Source: Rhodosporidiobolus odoratus (taxonomy: Eukaryota > Basidiomycota > Microbotryomycetes > Sporidiobolales > Sporidiobolaceae). Taken from it: 64,000 nt of DNA. Numbering within the stretch: the stretch's first letter is position 1; the number at the start of each line of letters is the position of its first letter. This document shows, one piece after another, positions 33,087-44,200 of this stretch. The stretch covers positions 930,001 through 994,000 of the forward strand of contig JAOANU010000001.1 in the NCBI GenBank assembly GCA_034387635.1, read 5' to 3'. A program made the position numbers and the translations under genes. Below the pieces are notes generated by a model. That model worked only from the letters and a program-made list of their open reading frames with translations. It was not told the DNA's origin and did no database searches.

Positions 33087-34109
33087 CGAGAAGACAGTCG
33101 GAAGATAGAGGGGAGTGAACCGCATTTGGGCTGTGGAGCATGAGGAGCGCCCCGAGCTGGCAAGGAGATAGGAAAAGTCCAACCGGCCGGTCTGAGCGCA
33201 CTTGGGGTCCAACATCTCCTGAGGTGGGCCGCGGCGGAGAGAAGAAAAAAAGCCGGCACGCTTACAGCATTGGCAAGGAGCAGCGATGTCGGTGACGGCT
33301 TGTGGCCGGAACCAGGAGCGGGCGGCGCTTAAAGCAGATGCTGGGAGCCTTGGTCGAATAAACGTTGCCTCCACAGGCCGTACCGTTCCCGGCTACAGTC
33401 TGGCGGACAGGACTAGGCGTCAAGCCAAGTGAGGTGTTTGTGGCTTCCGCCGCGAGTGAGGACGGGGCGGATAGGCTTGACGTCGAGCTTGGTCTGCGGC
33501 GGCTGACATTCAGCGTCAAGCTTTCTCTTCTTGCGGCAGTAAGCACGCTAGGCATCCGCTAAGCGTCCGCTAAGCGTCGAGAGCATCGAGCTGAGTGAAG
33601 GGAAGGTCCGAAGGAGGAGTTACATAAAGGGGAGAGCGCGCAGGAAAGGCAGAACGTACAGTAGCGAAGCACTGTAGCGCGCGAGACCACCGCAAGGCGA
33701 ATTCGAGGCTATATGGGCCCAATACAAGCCGTAGCGTCGCGGAAAAGCTATTGATGGACTTCAAGCCGACGTTGCGTAGACGAGAGCAGGCAGGCCGCTG
33801 GCGCAAGGCTTCTTCAAGTTTCAGGTTTCGTCGCAGCGCCGCGCAACCTACGTCGCATGTTGAAGAGTGTATCTGATTCAGACCGCCTACCTGAGGGCCT
33901 TCGACACCCCGAATAATCGCCGAGGGAGCAGCGGGGCCTATTGGCGAAGATTGGTGTCCCGTTGCCGATCTGCACTATTTGGCTCCGGTGCGGCGCTGGA
34001 GGCCCGTAGCGGACGAGGAGGCGATGGATTGGTCTAGTCTATGCGAGAGTACGGTCAGCGTGACCGGGTATGCGGACAAAAGCAAAGCCCCACATTCTTC
34101 CATCTTGCC
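33087..34109. other. Intergenic kilobase holding a dead RPS8 fragment
   Basis: Apart from the RPS8-derived fragment listed separately, no frame with codon bias, motifs or clean splice sites was seen. It contains the upstream region of protein A and the 3' region of the NAA38-like gene. Confidence 0.5.
33435..33560 (-). pseudogene. RPS8 exon-3 fragment
   Basis: The minus strand reads AYCRKKRKLDAECQPPQTKL and then DVKPIRPVLTRGGSHKH. The third exon of the true RPS8 at 37836-39142 reads [20 protein letters not shown] and [21 protein letters not shown] follows after LDA, and neither the exons before nor after it are found nearby. It is a short, diverged, dead duplicate lying about 4 kb from its source. 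Confidence 0.85.
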
Positions 34110-34481
34110 TCAAGACGGCCTGCAGCCCTCCTTCTGCTGCTGATCCACCTCCGCTCCCATCTCCTCTTCGCTCTTCATCCTCTCAACCGTCTTCCACCAC
34201 TTCCTCGGGACCATGACCAGCCCAACTTCCCTGCCCTTGGAATCGCCGACGAGGAATCCGCTGTCATCAACCTCAAATTCCAGGGTCTGGTCGAGGACGA
34301 TGTTGCCCTGAGGGTCGACGGCGACGAAAGTCCCGACGAAGAGGCGGGGCGTGTGCTTGACAGTGATGCGATAAAGAGAGCCAAGGGTCGAGGTGAGGGC
34401 AAGGATGGAAGGAGTTTGGGCGGGTGGGGGCTTGACGGAGTCGAAGGACGGCAAGGTAGGGATATCCAGTACCGCTGCCAT
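34110..34481 (-). CDS. LSm-domain protein, NAA38/LSMD1-like
   Basis: A single exon from ATG 34481 encodes 123 residues. After a Pro-rich lead, the Sm1 motif LYRITVKHTPRLFVGTFVAV and DPQGNIVLDQTLEF are followed by a Sm2-like EVGLVMVPRKW. The form fits the LSMD1/NAA38 subfamily, the small auxiliary subunit of the NatC N-terminal acetyltransferase, better than a spliceosomal LSm, which would have a canonical IRG-type Sm2. The gene is head-to-head with LSM2, only 112 bp between start codons. Confidence 0.7.
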   Translation of the reverse strand: MAAVLDIPTLPSFDSVKPPPAQTPSILALTSTLGSLYRITVKHTPRLFVGTFVAVDPQGNIVLDQTLEFEVDDSGFLVGDSKGREVGLVMVPRKWWKTVERMKSEEEMGAEVDQQQKEGCRPS

Positions 34482-34593
34482 AGTGACTGAATGAGCTTTG
34501 AGACGCTCTGGCGAGGTGTGCGAGAGTGTTAGAACGAGAAGTGCGATCAACTCGCTTCGCCTCCCTGTACAACCCGCTCCCAGCTAAGATAAC
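34482..34593. promoter_or_regulatory. 112-bp bidirectional promoter of two LSm-fold genes
   Basis: This is the whole space between the start codons of the NAA38-like gene (-) and LSM2 (+). It must contain both 5' UTRs and both core promoters. No TATA box stands out. Confidence 0.6.
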
Positions 34594-35188
34594 ATGGTAA
34601 GCTGCCAAGCCACAGTACAGGATTGAACGCCGCCCCTGCACGGTCGGGCCGCCTGCCTCGTTGTGTTCGAGCGTCGACTGACCTCCTCATCTCCCATCCC
34701 TTTCCCGCAGCTCATCTTCTCAGTACTCAAGACTCTGCAAGACCAAGAGCTCACCGTAGAACTCAAGAACGATATGGCTATCCGAGGGCAGCTCAAGTCG
34801 GTTGACCAGTACATTGTTTTCCCCATCTTACCAGCGACTCGACGATTTCAGACCCACGTTCTCCCTTAACAGGTTCCTCAACATCAAGTTAGACAACATC
34901 AAAGTACAGGATGAAGAGAGGTACCCTCACATGGTGCGTTGCTCGCCCCTCCAAATCCCGAGAGTGGCAGACCTCAACTCCTTGCCTTTTTCAGGTTGCT
35001 GTGCGAAACTGCTTCATCCGAGGAAGTACAGTTCGCTACGTCCAGTTGCCCCGGGAAGCAGTCGACACTACCTTGCTTGAAGACGCGACACGGCGAGGTA
35101 TGTTTCTGCTCTTCATTCGGACTCTCCTCCTCTGCCTTTCCTCTGACCAACTTTGTTCTCCCTTGCAGAGGCGGGCAAACAGCGATAG
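34594..35188 (+). CDS. LSM2: U6 snRNA-associated LSm2
   Basis: Five exons: 34594-34596, 34711-34808, 34873-34933, 34995-35097 and 35169-35188, giving 94 residues. The first coding exon is the ATG alone. Sm1 is VELKNDMAIRGQLKSVDQFL with NIKLDNIKV, and Sm2 is NCFIRGSTVRYVQLP; YPHM and the EAVDTTLLEDATRRE tail are typical of LSm2. LSm2 is in both the nuclear LSm2-8 ring on U6 snRNA and the cytoplasmic LSm1-7 decapping ring. Length is that of the family (about 95). Every phase fits. Confidence 0.93.
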
Positions 35189-35485
35189 GGAGTACGATCT
35201 TACTGCGGGAACAGGGTAGGTGTAGCATGGGCGCTGGAGCAGGCGCTTGTATCATTAGTGTACAGCTTAGCTTGCTTCCTTCTTCCTGAAGTCGCTCGAC
35301 GCTTGATTCGGCGAATTGACGGGGTCCTGCAACTCCTCGGAGGAGGGATATACTTTGATGCTAGGTCTGGGATCGCTAGCGACGGCGTCTGTGCGGGGTG
35401 GGGAAGTCGCATCCCCAACCATCTCGTCGCCCTCTTCCTTCGCTCGTTCTCCGTCTCCTCTACCTTCACACCTCCTCACTCTGCA

Positions 35486-37516
35486 ATGTCTGCTGTCCCG
35501 AAGACTAACAAGGGTACTCAGTTGAGCCCCGTCAACCTCGCCATCGGCGCAGGCGTCAGTTTCTTTGAAGTGTAAGCCTCACCTCTCTTTCTCCCAACTT
35601 GTCTCCGCTCACACTCACACTCTCTCCACAGAACTACCCTTGGACAGCCGCTTGAAGGTACGCTGCTTCTAGCCTTTGCAACCTCCGCGGTGGGTCCGCT
35701 CCCAAGCTGCTTCGCTGATGTCCCTCGCCTTCTGTCAACCTTTCTCCTCGCAACGTTTTCGCCTCTCTACACTCACTCTTCCTACAGTCCTCAAGACGCA
35801 CCTCGCGAGTCATCGCTCCGAGTCTCTGACCATTGCTATCAGCAAAACGTATGCCAAAGGTGGATGGAGGGGCTTCTATGCTGGACTGGTTCCGTGGGTG
35901 CGTTGCCGTTCTTTACTCTGCACCAGAAAGGCGAGCTGACTCCGGTCTCTCACTTTCTCGCCCACGAAACGCGCCACGTACTGCCTTATGGCATTCGCTT
36001 TTGCCTCATTGCCGAATCCACAGGCTTGGATCGAGTCTTCGACGACGGGCGGGATTCTCCTTTTTACCTCGTCCGCGGTCGAAGGCTTCGCGATGAACCA
36101 TGACATCAAGCCCGGTGCAGCCGGTCTGCTCGGCGGCGTTGTGGGTGGAGCTGCGCAAGCTTACCTGGCGATGGGTGCGCAATTGGCTGTCCTTCTGACC
36201 TCTGCATCCTCTTCTTGCTCGCGTCTTCGGGACCTGCTAACCTTCTCTTACACGTACATCTGTCAGGCGTCTGCACCTGTATGAAAACCGCCGAGATCAC
36301 CCGCGAGAAATCCCTCGCGCCGACCCTGATTCCGGGTGAACCGCACCCTCAATCCGCCAAAGTCCCCTCCACGTGGGGTCTCTTCATGAACACGTATCGT
36401 CAGGAAGGGATTCGTGGGATCAATAAGGGTGTGAATGCGGTAGCGTTAAGGCAGATGACCAAGTATGCTTTTTTCTCTTCTCCAAGATGGCCTTCTCAGT
36501 CTCGCTTTGAGAATTCGCTGACTGGTTCATCGCGCATCGTGCAGCTGGGGCTCTCGGTACTTATCATTCATCAATATATCAAGTTCTTCCCGCTGAATAC
36601 AATCACCCCGCAGCATCGGCATCGCCCGTGCCGCCGAGACCTCTATCAGGAAGTGGAAAGAGCTGGGTCCGACGAATGCCCTTACCTCGGCTGACAAGGT
36701 TCTCGCCTCTGCTATTGGCAGGTCTCAAACGGGGTCCTTCGATTTCGGCGAGACAGGAACTGACAACAATGCTTTCCTTCCTTCTTTCCTCTCCCTCTCG
36801 TTGCTCGCAGGCGGTGCCCTCGGAGTCTGGAACCATCCTATCGTATGTTTCCCTGCTGTCGGACGACCCTGCTTCTGCTGATTGACACCTAGCTCTCGTC
36901 ATTCGCCATCTGCAGGAAGTCATCCGCGTCGAAATGCAAAGCCTCGTCAAAAAGCCCCCGTCCGCTTCTGCTTCGGCCATTCAACCCGCCAAACCGACCA
37001 TGCTCTCCACCCTTCGCTATGTGTACGGTGAGAGTGGTGTAAAAGGCTTGTTCAAGGGGGTTACGCCCAGGATTGGGTTGAGCGTTTGGAGGGTGCGTCA
37101 TCGTCTTTCCGCTCGTTCTCCCTGGCTCGATGGGGATTTGATGAGGGACCTCGGAGGCTGACTCACGAGTTACTCTTGCTGTACAGACGATCTGCCTCGT
37201 CTCGCTTGGGGATCATGTCAAAGATTTGGGTCAAGTAACTCGACTCGGCGAGTCGTTCGACCTAAACTTCCTCATCCTGCTTATTCCCCCTGCCCAGCGC
37301 ACCTTTCCTTCCTTGGCTTATACGGTGTATCTCTCACTCCTTTCGTCGTCTCCCGTGACTCCTTGTTCTGTAAGAATCCCCCAAAAATGGACCACGCCTT
37401 GTGTTCTCTCTTTCCCGCACCTTCATATGTTCAGCCTCTTTCTTCTGAACTCTGTTCTCCCGGTTTGGCCCTCACTTCGCTTAGTCTCCGATGTCACTCT
37501 TGTAGCCTACCCTTGA
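35486..37516 (+). CDS. YHM2: Mitochondrial citrate/2-oxoglutarate carrier Yhm2
   Basis: Ten exons: 35486-35571, 35632-35657, 35788-35897, 36024-36174, 36267-36462, 36545-36556, 36614-36717, 36811-36842, 36916-37092 and 37187-37516. Family blocks run in order: [108 protein letters not shown] and GVKGLFKGVTPRIGL. These are the mitochondrial carrier repeats in their Yhm2 form. Yhm2 exports citrate in exchange for 2-oxoglutarate and is linked to NADPH supply and lipid synthesis. One exon is 12 bases, and the 36718-36810 intron has a GC donor. The last exon runs ~85 residues past the usual end; a further 63-nt intron (37237-37299) is possible. Confidence 0.88.
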
Positions 37517-37835
37517 CGAGTCTCTGGAATCACCGTGAGCGCTCAACCGGCGGTTCCCCCACGAGATAACAACTCAATTGATAGCGCTGCGCACAAATGA
37601 GTAGGTCCGAGAAACACGCGGCGGAAAACAAACGCAGAAGCCCCGGTATAACTAGCGAAGTCCAAGCGTCCAGCGTCTACCCCGAGCAGAAGCAGCCCCA
37701 TCTGGATACCACTTGCTGCCATCGCACAGCAAAGGCCAGGCCAGCCTACTCTCGACAGTCCGGTAGCCGAGTCCTTCGTGGAGAAAGTAAACAGGCAATC
37801 TTTCGCAAGTGTAACCTATCATCCCTACTTGACGC
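37517..37835. other. Intergenic, convergent 3' ends of YHM2 and RPS8
   Basis: No gene is seen. This may include more 3' UTR than shown if the YHM2 C-terminal extension is not translated. Confidence 0.5.
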
Positions 37836-39142
37836 TTAGGCCTGTGTCAGTCGAGGAAGGAAAGGGAGGGGAAGGAGAAGAAAGAAGACAAGCGGCAAGG
37901 AAACCAGGTCAGTCCGGACTGTAGCTCCACGCGAAGCCGAGAGAGAGGGAAACGTACAGCGTGCTTGGCCTTGCCAGCACGGAGCCTACGAACGTAGAAC
38001 TCGAGCTCCTTGCCCTCAAGGATGTAACCGTCGGCGCGACCGGACTGGCCAGGGCGGGACGAGATGACGGCGTAGAGACGACCGGCGGAGAACTGGGACT
38101 CGAGGAGGGGGTCGAGCTTGGCCTCCTTCTGGCGCTCAGCGAGGACGCGCTTGACGTGGTTGGACGCCTTGTCGGCCTCCTCGGCGACAGCGGCGAGGGC
38201 CTCCTTGGTCTATAATTGGCCGGATCGGATGCCAGAGACAGGAGGCGAAAGATGTGAAAGGGCGAAGGAGGTAGACGAGGTGTGACCAGGGAGATGCAGA
38301 AAGATGCAGAAAGAAAGCAACGAGGTAAAAATGAAAGAAAAAAAAAAGGGGGGAGAAAGGAAGAAAAGCCAAGTCAACAACCGCGCAATGCGGGAAGCTA
38401 AGACCAAGACGCACGCGACCCTTCTTGACAACCGGCTGGCCGTAGTGGGCCTCGTACCACTGACGGAAAGGAGCAGCGTCGATCTGAACGACGCAGCCCT
38501 TGACGAGGGTGTTGGTACGGACAAGCTCGTTGTTGGTCGCGTTGTAGACGACACCAATGATACGGGTCTTGCGGGTGGCGTGCTCCGAGCCCCAGGCGTA
38601 GTTGCCCGACTCGAGGCGGAGGGCACGGTGCTTGAGGTTACCACCACGGGTGCGGACGGGGTGGATACGCTTGGCACCGAGCTTGGTCTGGGCGGGCTGA
38701 CGACCGGCCTCAAACTTTCTCTTCTTGCGGTAGTGGGCACGCTGGGCACCCTGTGAACGTCAAGCGAGACGAGGTCAGCGGAAGCAGAGACAAGAAGGCA
38801 TGAGGGGAGGAAACGGAGGGTGGGATACGCACGGTAGCGGAGCGCTTGTGGCGCGAGTCACGCGAGATACCCTATAGATCAAGACGCCAGTGCATTCCAG
38901 CAGTTAGCAACCAGAGAAGCGTAGCCAGTCGAGTCGGGGTGGATTGCGAGTTGCGTTGGGCACGTCGGCGTGTGCAGCATGTCAAGAGACAGCGTGGTAG
39001 ACGGTAGAGCGGTGGCGGTAGATTGCAGAGTGGTTGAGGAGAGCGGTGTAGGTTAAAAGTCGAGGTCGAGGTCGAGAGTTGTTTGTGGAATCAGTCAGTG
39101 GTGGTGTCCCCCATGTGCAGTACGTTCTTGAGTACGCACCAT
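37836..39142 (-). CDS. RPS8: 40S ribosomal protein eS8
   Basis: Five exons: 39142-39140, 38871-38833, 38750-38415, 38209-37958 and 37841-37836, giving 211 residues. The first coding exon is the ATG alone and the last is GCC plus TAA. It reads [20 protein letters not shown], then [59 protein letters not shown] and [10 protein letters not shown], and ends near [15 protein letters not shown]. eS8 is a small-subunit body protein. The gene is divergent from RPS29, the two starts 555 bp apart, so the pair may be co-regulated. Confidence 0.95.
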
Positions 39143-39697
39143 GGTTGTCGGAAAGGGGGGGGTGACTGGACGAGGGGTGAGGTCGACGAGTGAAGAAAAA
39201 AGAGAGAAGAGAGACGGGCGGAGCGAGTTTCAGTTCGAAGTCCCAGCTGGAATCAAGCGGACGGACGAGTTTCCCCTTCCCTCTTCGTGACCCTTCAAGT
39301 GCTCGCCGTTTCAGGTAGACTGTGCGTTGTCCTACATACTCTCACACCGTACCTACGCTCACTCGTTCTCCCCTCACTCGCTCACCTTGTCACCACCGCC
39401 CACCTCGTCGAACTTTGCCCGCCCTCCTCACACCCTGCTTACTGCTGGCTTATAACGCTCAATCGACATTGCCTATCGTCAATCACGCCGTCACTCTACG
39501 CCCTCGCACGCTCGCTCAACCCTCTGACGCCCTTTTCGTCATTTTCACCTCGCCCTCTCCTCCTCGTCTTTCGCTGTCCACCTCGCCCCACTACCGTCGC
39601 CGGCGGCTCTGCGTTGATGTTAATCTGGTGCAATACGCCGCACGTACGCGGTACCGCCTAATCCAGTCCCGCCAAGTCCTCCTAACCCCCATCAACG
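39143..39697. promoter_or_regulatory. Divergent promoter of RPS8 and RPS29
   Basis: A 555-bp interval lies between the two ribosomal protein start codons. The part next to RPS29 is strongly pyrimidine-rich on its coding strand, the part next to RPS8 pyrimidine-rich on the other, as expected of ribosomal-protein transcription starts. No specific factor site is claimed. Confidence 0.6.
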
Positions 39698-40000
39698 ATG
39701 ACCCACGAGGCTGTTTGGTTTTCGCGTCCGCGCAAGTACGGCAAAGGTAGCCGTGGGTGCCGTATCTGCCAGCACGAGGCTGGTCTGATCCGCAAGTACG
39801 GTGCGTGGCCGTTCCCCTAGTCCAGAAATCTCGCCATGAGGTGGTCCTGATCCCGTTCCCCTTTCCGACAGGTATCAACATCTGCCGTCAGTGCTTCCGC
39901 GAGCGCTCCGAGGCCATCGGTTTCACCAAGGTTCGTCTTGTCCCCTCTCCCTTTCCTTGCTGATGTTCACGCGTCCCCCCTCGCTCCGCAGAACCGTTAA
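39698..40000 (+). CDS. RPS29: 40S ribosomal protein uS14
   Basis: Three exons: 39698-39800, 39872-39930 and 39992-40000, giving 56 residues, the exact family length. It starts [20 protein letters not shown]. Four cysteines form the zinc site: CRIC and, after the first intron, CRQC. It ends AIGFTKNR, where most orthologues have a similar short basic end. uS14 sits in the head of the small subunit. Confidence 0.95.
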
Positions 40001-41229
40001 ATCGACCGTCGATCCCCTCCCTCTTCCTCGACTCTCGACTCTCTCGGTTCCCGGCTTGGCGGTTCCCCTCGCTCGACTCTGTACTTTGATGGCCACTTTG
40101 TCACGACGGGTGCGGTAGCAATGCAGTGTTGATGAGGTGGGAAAGTGAGCGGGCGCGTGATCAGCTGAGACGAGAGACGGAGAAACCGCTGGCGAGGGTG
40201 ACAGCATAGGAGACGGCAGGAGAAGTGGGTGAGACGCGAGGAGGGAGAAGTCCGGCTTGCTCGAGCGGCGAGGGGCGCTGGTCTGATTGTGCTCCTGCAG
40301 GCTCGTCTTCCGTTTCTTTCCCCTCCTGGCTTCTCTCGCAGCTTCTTTTGGCGACTCCCTCTTCTTCTGGCTCCCCTGCTCAAAATCACTACCCACACCG
40401 CGTCATTTGAGCCTTCCGTTCAATCCCTATACGGGAGGCTCACTCTAGCGCGGGAGATTCCCTCCTTTCTCTCTCTTCTTCCCCTTTTCCTCGCTTTCCT
40501 CGCTCCCTTCGCTTTGGACGCCCTAGGCGTCTTTCTTCCGCTCAGCCTGACGCTGCCCTCTGTGCGCGCGCGGAGACAACGTTTCTGCGGCCTGCAAATG
40601 ACCAGTAGCAGCCTAGCCTTTTTCTGCTTTTGATTTGCGCTCCCGATCTACGCTTTTCAGACCGCACTTCTGCGTAGTTTGCTGCCTCTCTCGTGCTCGC
40701 CGAATCGTCCGCTGCATCACCTCGACATGGAGGCGCGAGGACGAACGCTTGAATAACGTCAACAAGGTTAGAACGGGAACGGCCACAAAACTTGATCACG
40801 CAGCAAAACTCGAGGCGACGGAGCAGAACAGACAACATAAAAACGAGAGAAGAAGGGCGAATGGGCGTGGGAAAGGCAAAAGAGGGGGAACAGCACGAGA
40901 CACAAAGGAGACAGGACGGAAATGGCAAATCGAGGGGGACAAAGCAAAACGACGAGAAATGGGGACCAGGAGAATCGGACGAGACGAGAGAAAACGGAAA
41001 CGAGAGACGCGATACGAGTGGGAGGAAAGAGAGGAGACTGTAAGAACGAAGGAGGGCGAGAAGGAAGCCGAGGAAAAGATGGGAGTTGGCGAAGCAAGCG
41101 GTGAGGAAACAAGGGAGAATGCGTGTGTACAAGCGATGTTGTGAAGCGGGGAGGGGAGAACATGCAAGCTAGTGAAGATGGAGGAGAGAAGATGGAAGCG
41201 CGGTATGGAGAAAGAGTGAAAGGGACAAG
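40001..41229. other. Intergenic, polypurine/polypyrimidine 3' region of the Mei2-like gene
   Basis: From about 40790 to 41220 the + strand is purine-rich (GA), so the transcript of the minus-strand Mei2-like gene would have a CU-rich 3' UTR of several hundred bases. From 40001 to 40790 no gene is supported. Long frames here are products of low complexity. Confidence 0.55.
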
Positions 41230-44200
41230 CTAGATGTGCATGCCAGTGAAGGCCTGGGTAACCTTGAAGATGGGCTTCTGGGAGGGGAAAAGGCCGACGT
41301 TCTGGGCGTTCATCGCTGAACGAGCTTTGCGGATCGGGTCGTCGCAAGCTGATCGATGCGAGAGATAAAAAAACGTGATGAGCAAGTGCAACCGAAGCAA
41401 GAAAAAAGGAAGCAGTCGGCGCACTTGGGAAGGCCTCAGGCTGACCGACGTGAGGACCGCTCGAGACGAAGAGCTTGGGGCGACGGTTCTCCTCCTGGTC
41501 GAGGACCGAAGAGTTCTTGAAGTGATTGATGAGCGAAGCTTTGCCCTGCGAAAAGAGTCGGACTGAGTTATGGCGGAGCACGGGCATCAAGAGAAAGCGC
41601 ACCTGAATATTCGCGAAGCTCATGATGCACAACTTGTCCGATCCGCACATGTTCCACCTTGTCCCGAGGCGGGCCTTGGCGAAAGTGAGGAGTGCGCTCG
41701 TCGAGGTGAAGTTGACGAAGCCATCTGTGGGAGGTGGACGAGCTCCGGTAAGCTACGCGGGCCCGAGAGCGAGAAAGGAGTGGCGTACAGCCGACGTTAC
41801 AGTCGTTCGAATAGTCGCATCGCAGGTAGAAAAAGTCGTAGGCACGGCCGACGACCTGGAAGAGCGACAACTCGTCAGTAGCATCAGGCGAAGCTGAGCG
41901 AGACAAGTTCGTACATCGTCAATAAAGGACATGACCTCCAAGTCCTTGAGCTTGTTCGGGATATTCTGTGGAGCGAGCTTGACATCAGTGGAGGCGGGGG
42001 GAGACGGCGCCTAAAGAATCTGCAAATTACTTTGAGCATGAGGGTAGTGCGCATGTCGAGGCCTAAAGAGGCGAAGCGTGGTCAGTCGTCTAGTAGCGAA
42101 ACCCTTGCCTAGAGGTAGAGGTAGGGGATGTCAACACGCTCGCCTTACCCCGCTCGATCCTCTCAAAGTTCAGCACATTCCCGGCGGGAATCTTGTCGTC
42201 GCGGACGATGCCAAAGTCTTCCGAGAGGCGCGAGCGACACTTGCCCTTGCCCTTGCTGTGGCTATTGAAAGGGAAGTTACCGCCCCTCGGCGAGGCGGAC
42301 GAGGGAGAAGCAGAGGCATGCGGCGAAGTGTAGAGCGAGCCGAACCCGGCGGGAGAAGCCGGTGATGGAAGAGCGGGAGTGGCGGTAGCGGGCCCGTTGG
42401 GAATATGGATCTGAGCGCGCGCGTCGGAAGAGGTCAATCAAGGCTGGGAGGCATGGTAGATCGAGGATAGCGCACCTGGGCCAGCCTGTTCCTGCCGTCC
42501 GTCGACGACGGAAGCTCGTTGGGGCTCTGCACCTTCGGATCGCTTGCGGAGTGGCTCGGCGGCTCGGAGGTGACTCCGATTGAGCTGACCATTGTGGTGT
42601 CAACGTCGCGCGGCGTAAACGGGTACTGCTCGGAATGAGGCGAGAGAGGCGCAGCAAAAGGTGCCTGGAATGGTAAGAAGGACGGAGATATGGGGGAAGG
42701 GGTGGCTAACGAGTACTCGAGGTGCGGTGTCGCAAGGTGCTGGATAGGCGGGACAGGCGTGGCAGGAAGGTTCGAGGGTACGGGCGAGGCGAAGCGGTAA
42801 TCGAAGGCGGAGGTCACACGGGCGTCCTCCAGCTCCAGACTCTGCGCACGCGCACAAATAGTCGAACTCGATCAGTCGAAGAGCGACATGGCGAACTCGA
42901 GAAACAACGCACGGCGACACCTGGCTCGAAGCTGCAACCGAACCTCGCTCCGCCGGCCTCGCGGCCGTCAAGCACTTCAAAGGCGGCTTGAGCGGCGCGA
43001 TCGTCCCAGTACTCCACGACATGAAGGTGCTCTTCGACGACCTTGAGCGAACGCACCTCGCCAAATGAGGCGAGCAGAGGAAGCGGCGAGAAGAATGCAG
43101 TCGAGGTCGGACCGCGGAGAGTGAAGACCAGGACAGCCTCGGACGGAGAGAGTAGCGGAGAAGGAGGGCTGCCCACATGGAGCTTCATTGGGGAGAACAG
43201 GTCAACGTCGAGATTGAGAAGGTCAAGAAGGAATCGCCTTACCTCCTCGAACACGTCCCTGGCGATGCAGCGCGCCTTCAGATGCAGACCCTGATCCGAG
43301 ATGGCGCTGTTCTCGTCCAGTCCGCGACAGAGCTTGCGAACAGCGGCGACAGCGTGGCGAACGTCGCAGAAGACGAGAACTACAATGCCGAGCGAACGAA
43401 GGGCCAATGTGAAACAGCCGCGGAGGCTGAGACCCTTGCAGCGGCTCTGTGCATACGTGGAAGCGAGCAGCGATCAGCGAGGTATAAGCAGGGATGGCAA
43501 AGGAAGACGCGCACCACGAGTAGATTGCGAAGGTCATCCTCCGAAGAGCCTTTGTCAAGACCTTGAACGAGGACGTAACGCGTAGCGAGAGGCTGACCGA
43601 GCGAGGACTGCTGGATGTGAGCAAGGCCGGCAGAAGAGCGGTTGACCATGTTGATGCCGAGTTTAGTTTTGGTGGGAGTAGTGTCCATCTCGCCAACATC
43701 GACGCATTCGAGATCATACAGCCCACCACCGCCGTTTTCGCCGATCCCACTGCTTGCAGACTTGGGCGGCCAGGTCCAGGGAGAAGTAGAGGATTTACCC
43801 TCCCCACTATTCGCGGTGAAAACGCCGCCATTGCCGCCCGAAAAGCGATCGAGAGAGCGAAGCGGGGTGCACGGTAGCGAACTGAAGTCCCGCTGGCGGC
43901 TTTTGAGCTGCGACAGGCGAGGATTGGCTGGACGAACAGGCGTCCCAGAATTGCTCGAGCTACCGACGACGGGGTTGAAGGAAGGCTGCTGAGCGGAACG
44001 AGAGATACCTTGACGCTCCTTCAAGGTCGGAGTCGAGTGAAGATTGAGCTGAGGAGGACGATTGCCGCGAGGGAGCGAGCTCTCAAGGCGGACGAGGGGA
44101 GGCTCAGCGAAATCGGGAGAGTGAGGTGGAGTGGCGGGGAGCGAGAAAGGCATGGTAGGAGGAGCGACGGCCTGCGCAGCACGAACGTTATGGTCGTGGG

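Noticed and set aside
40229..40633. Plus-strand frame after RPS29
   Set aside because: Hydrophobic low-complexity reading of pyrimidine-rich DNA without splice or start support.
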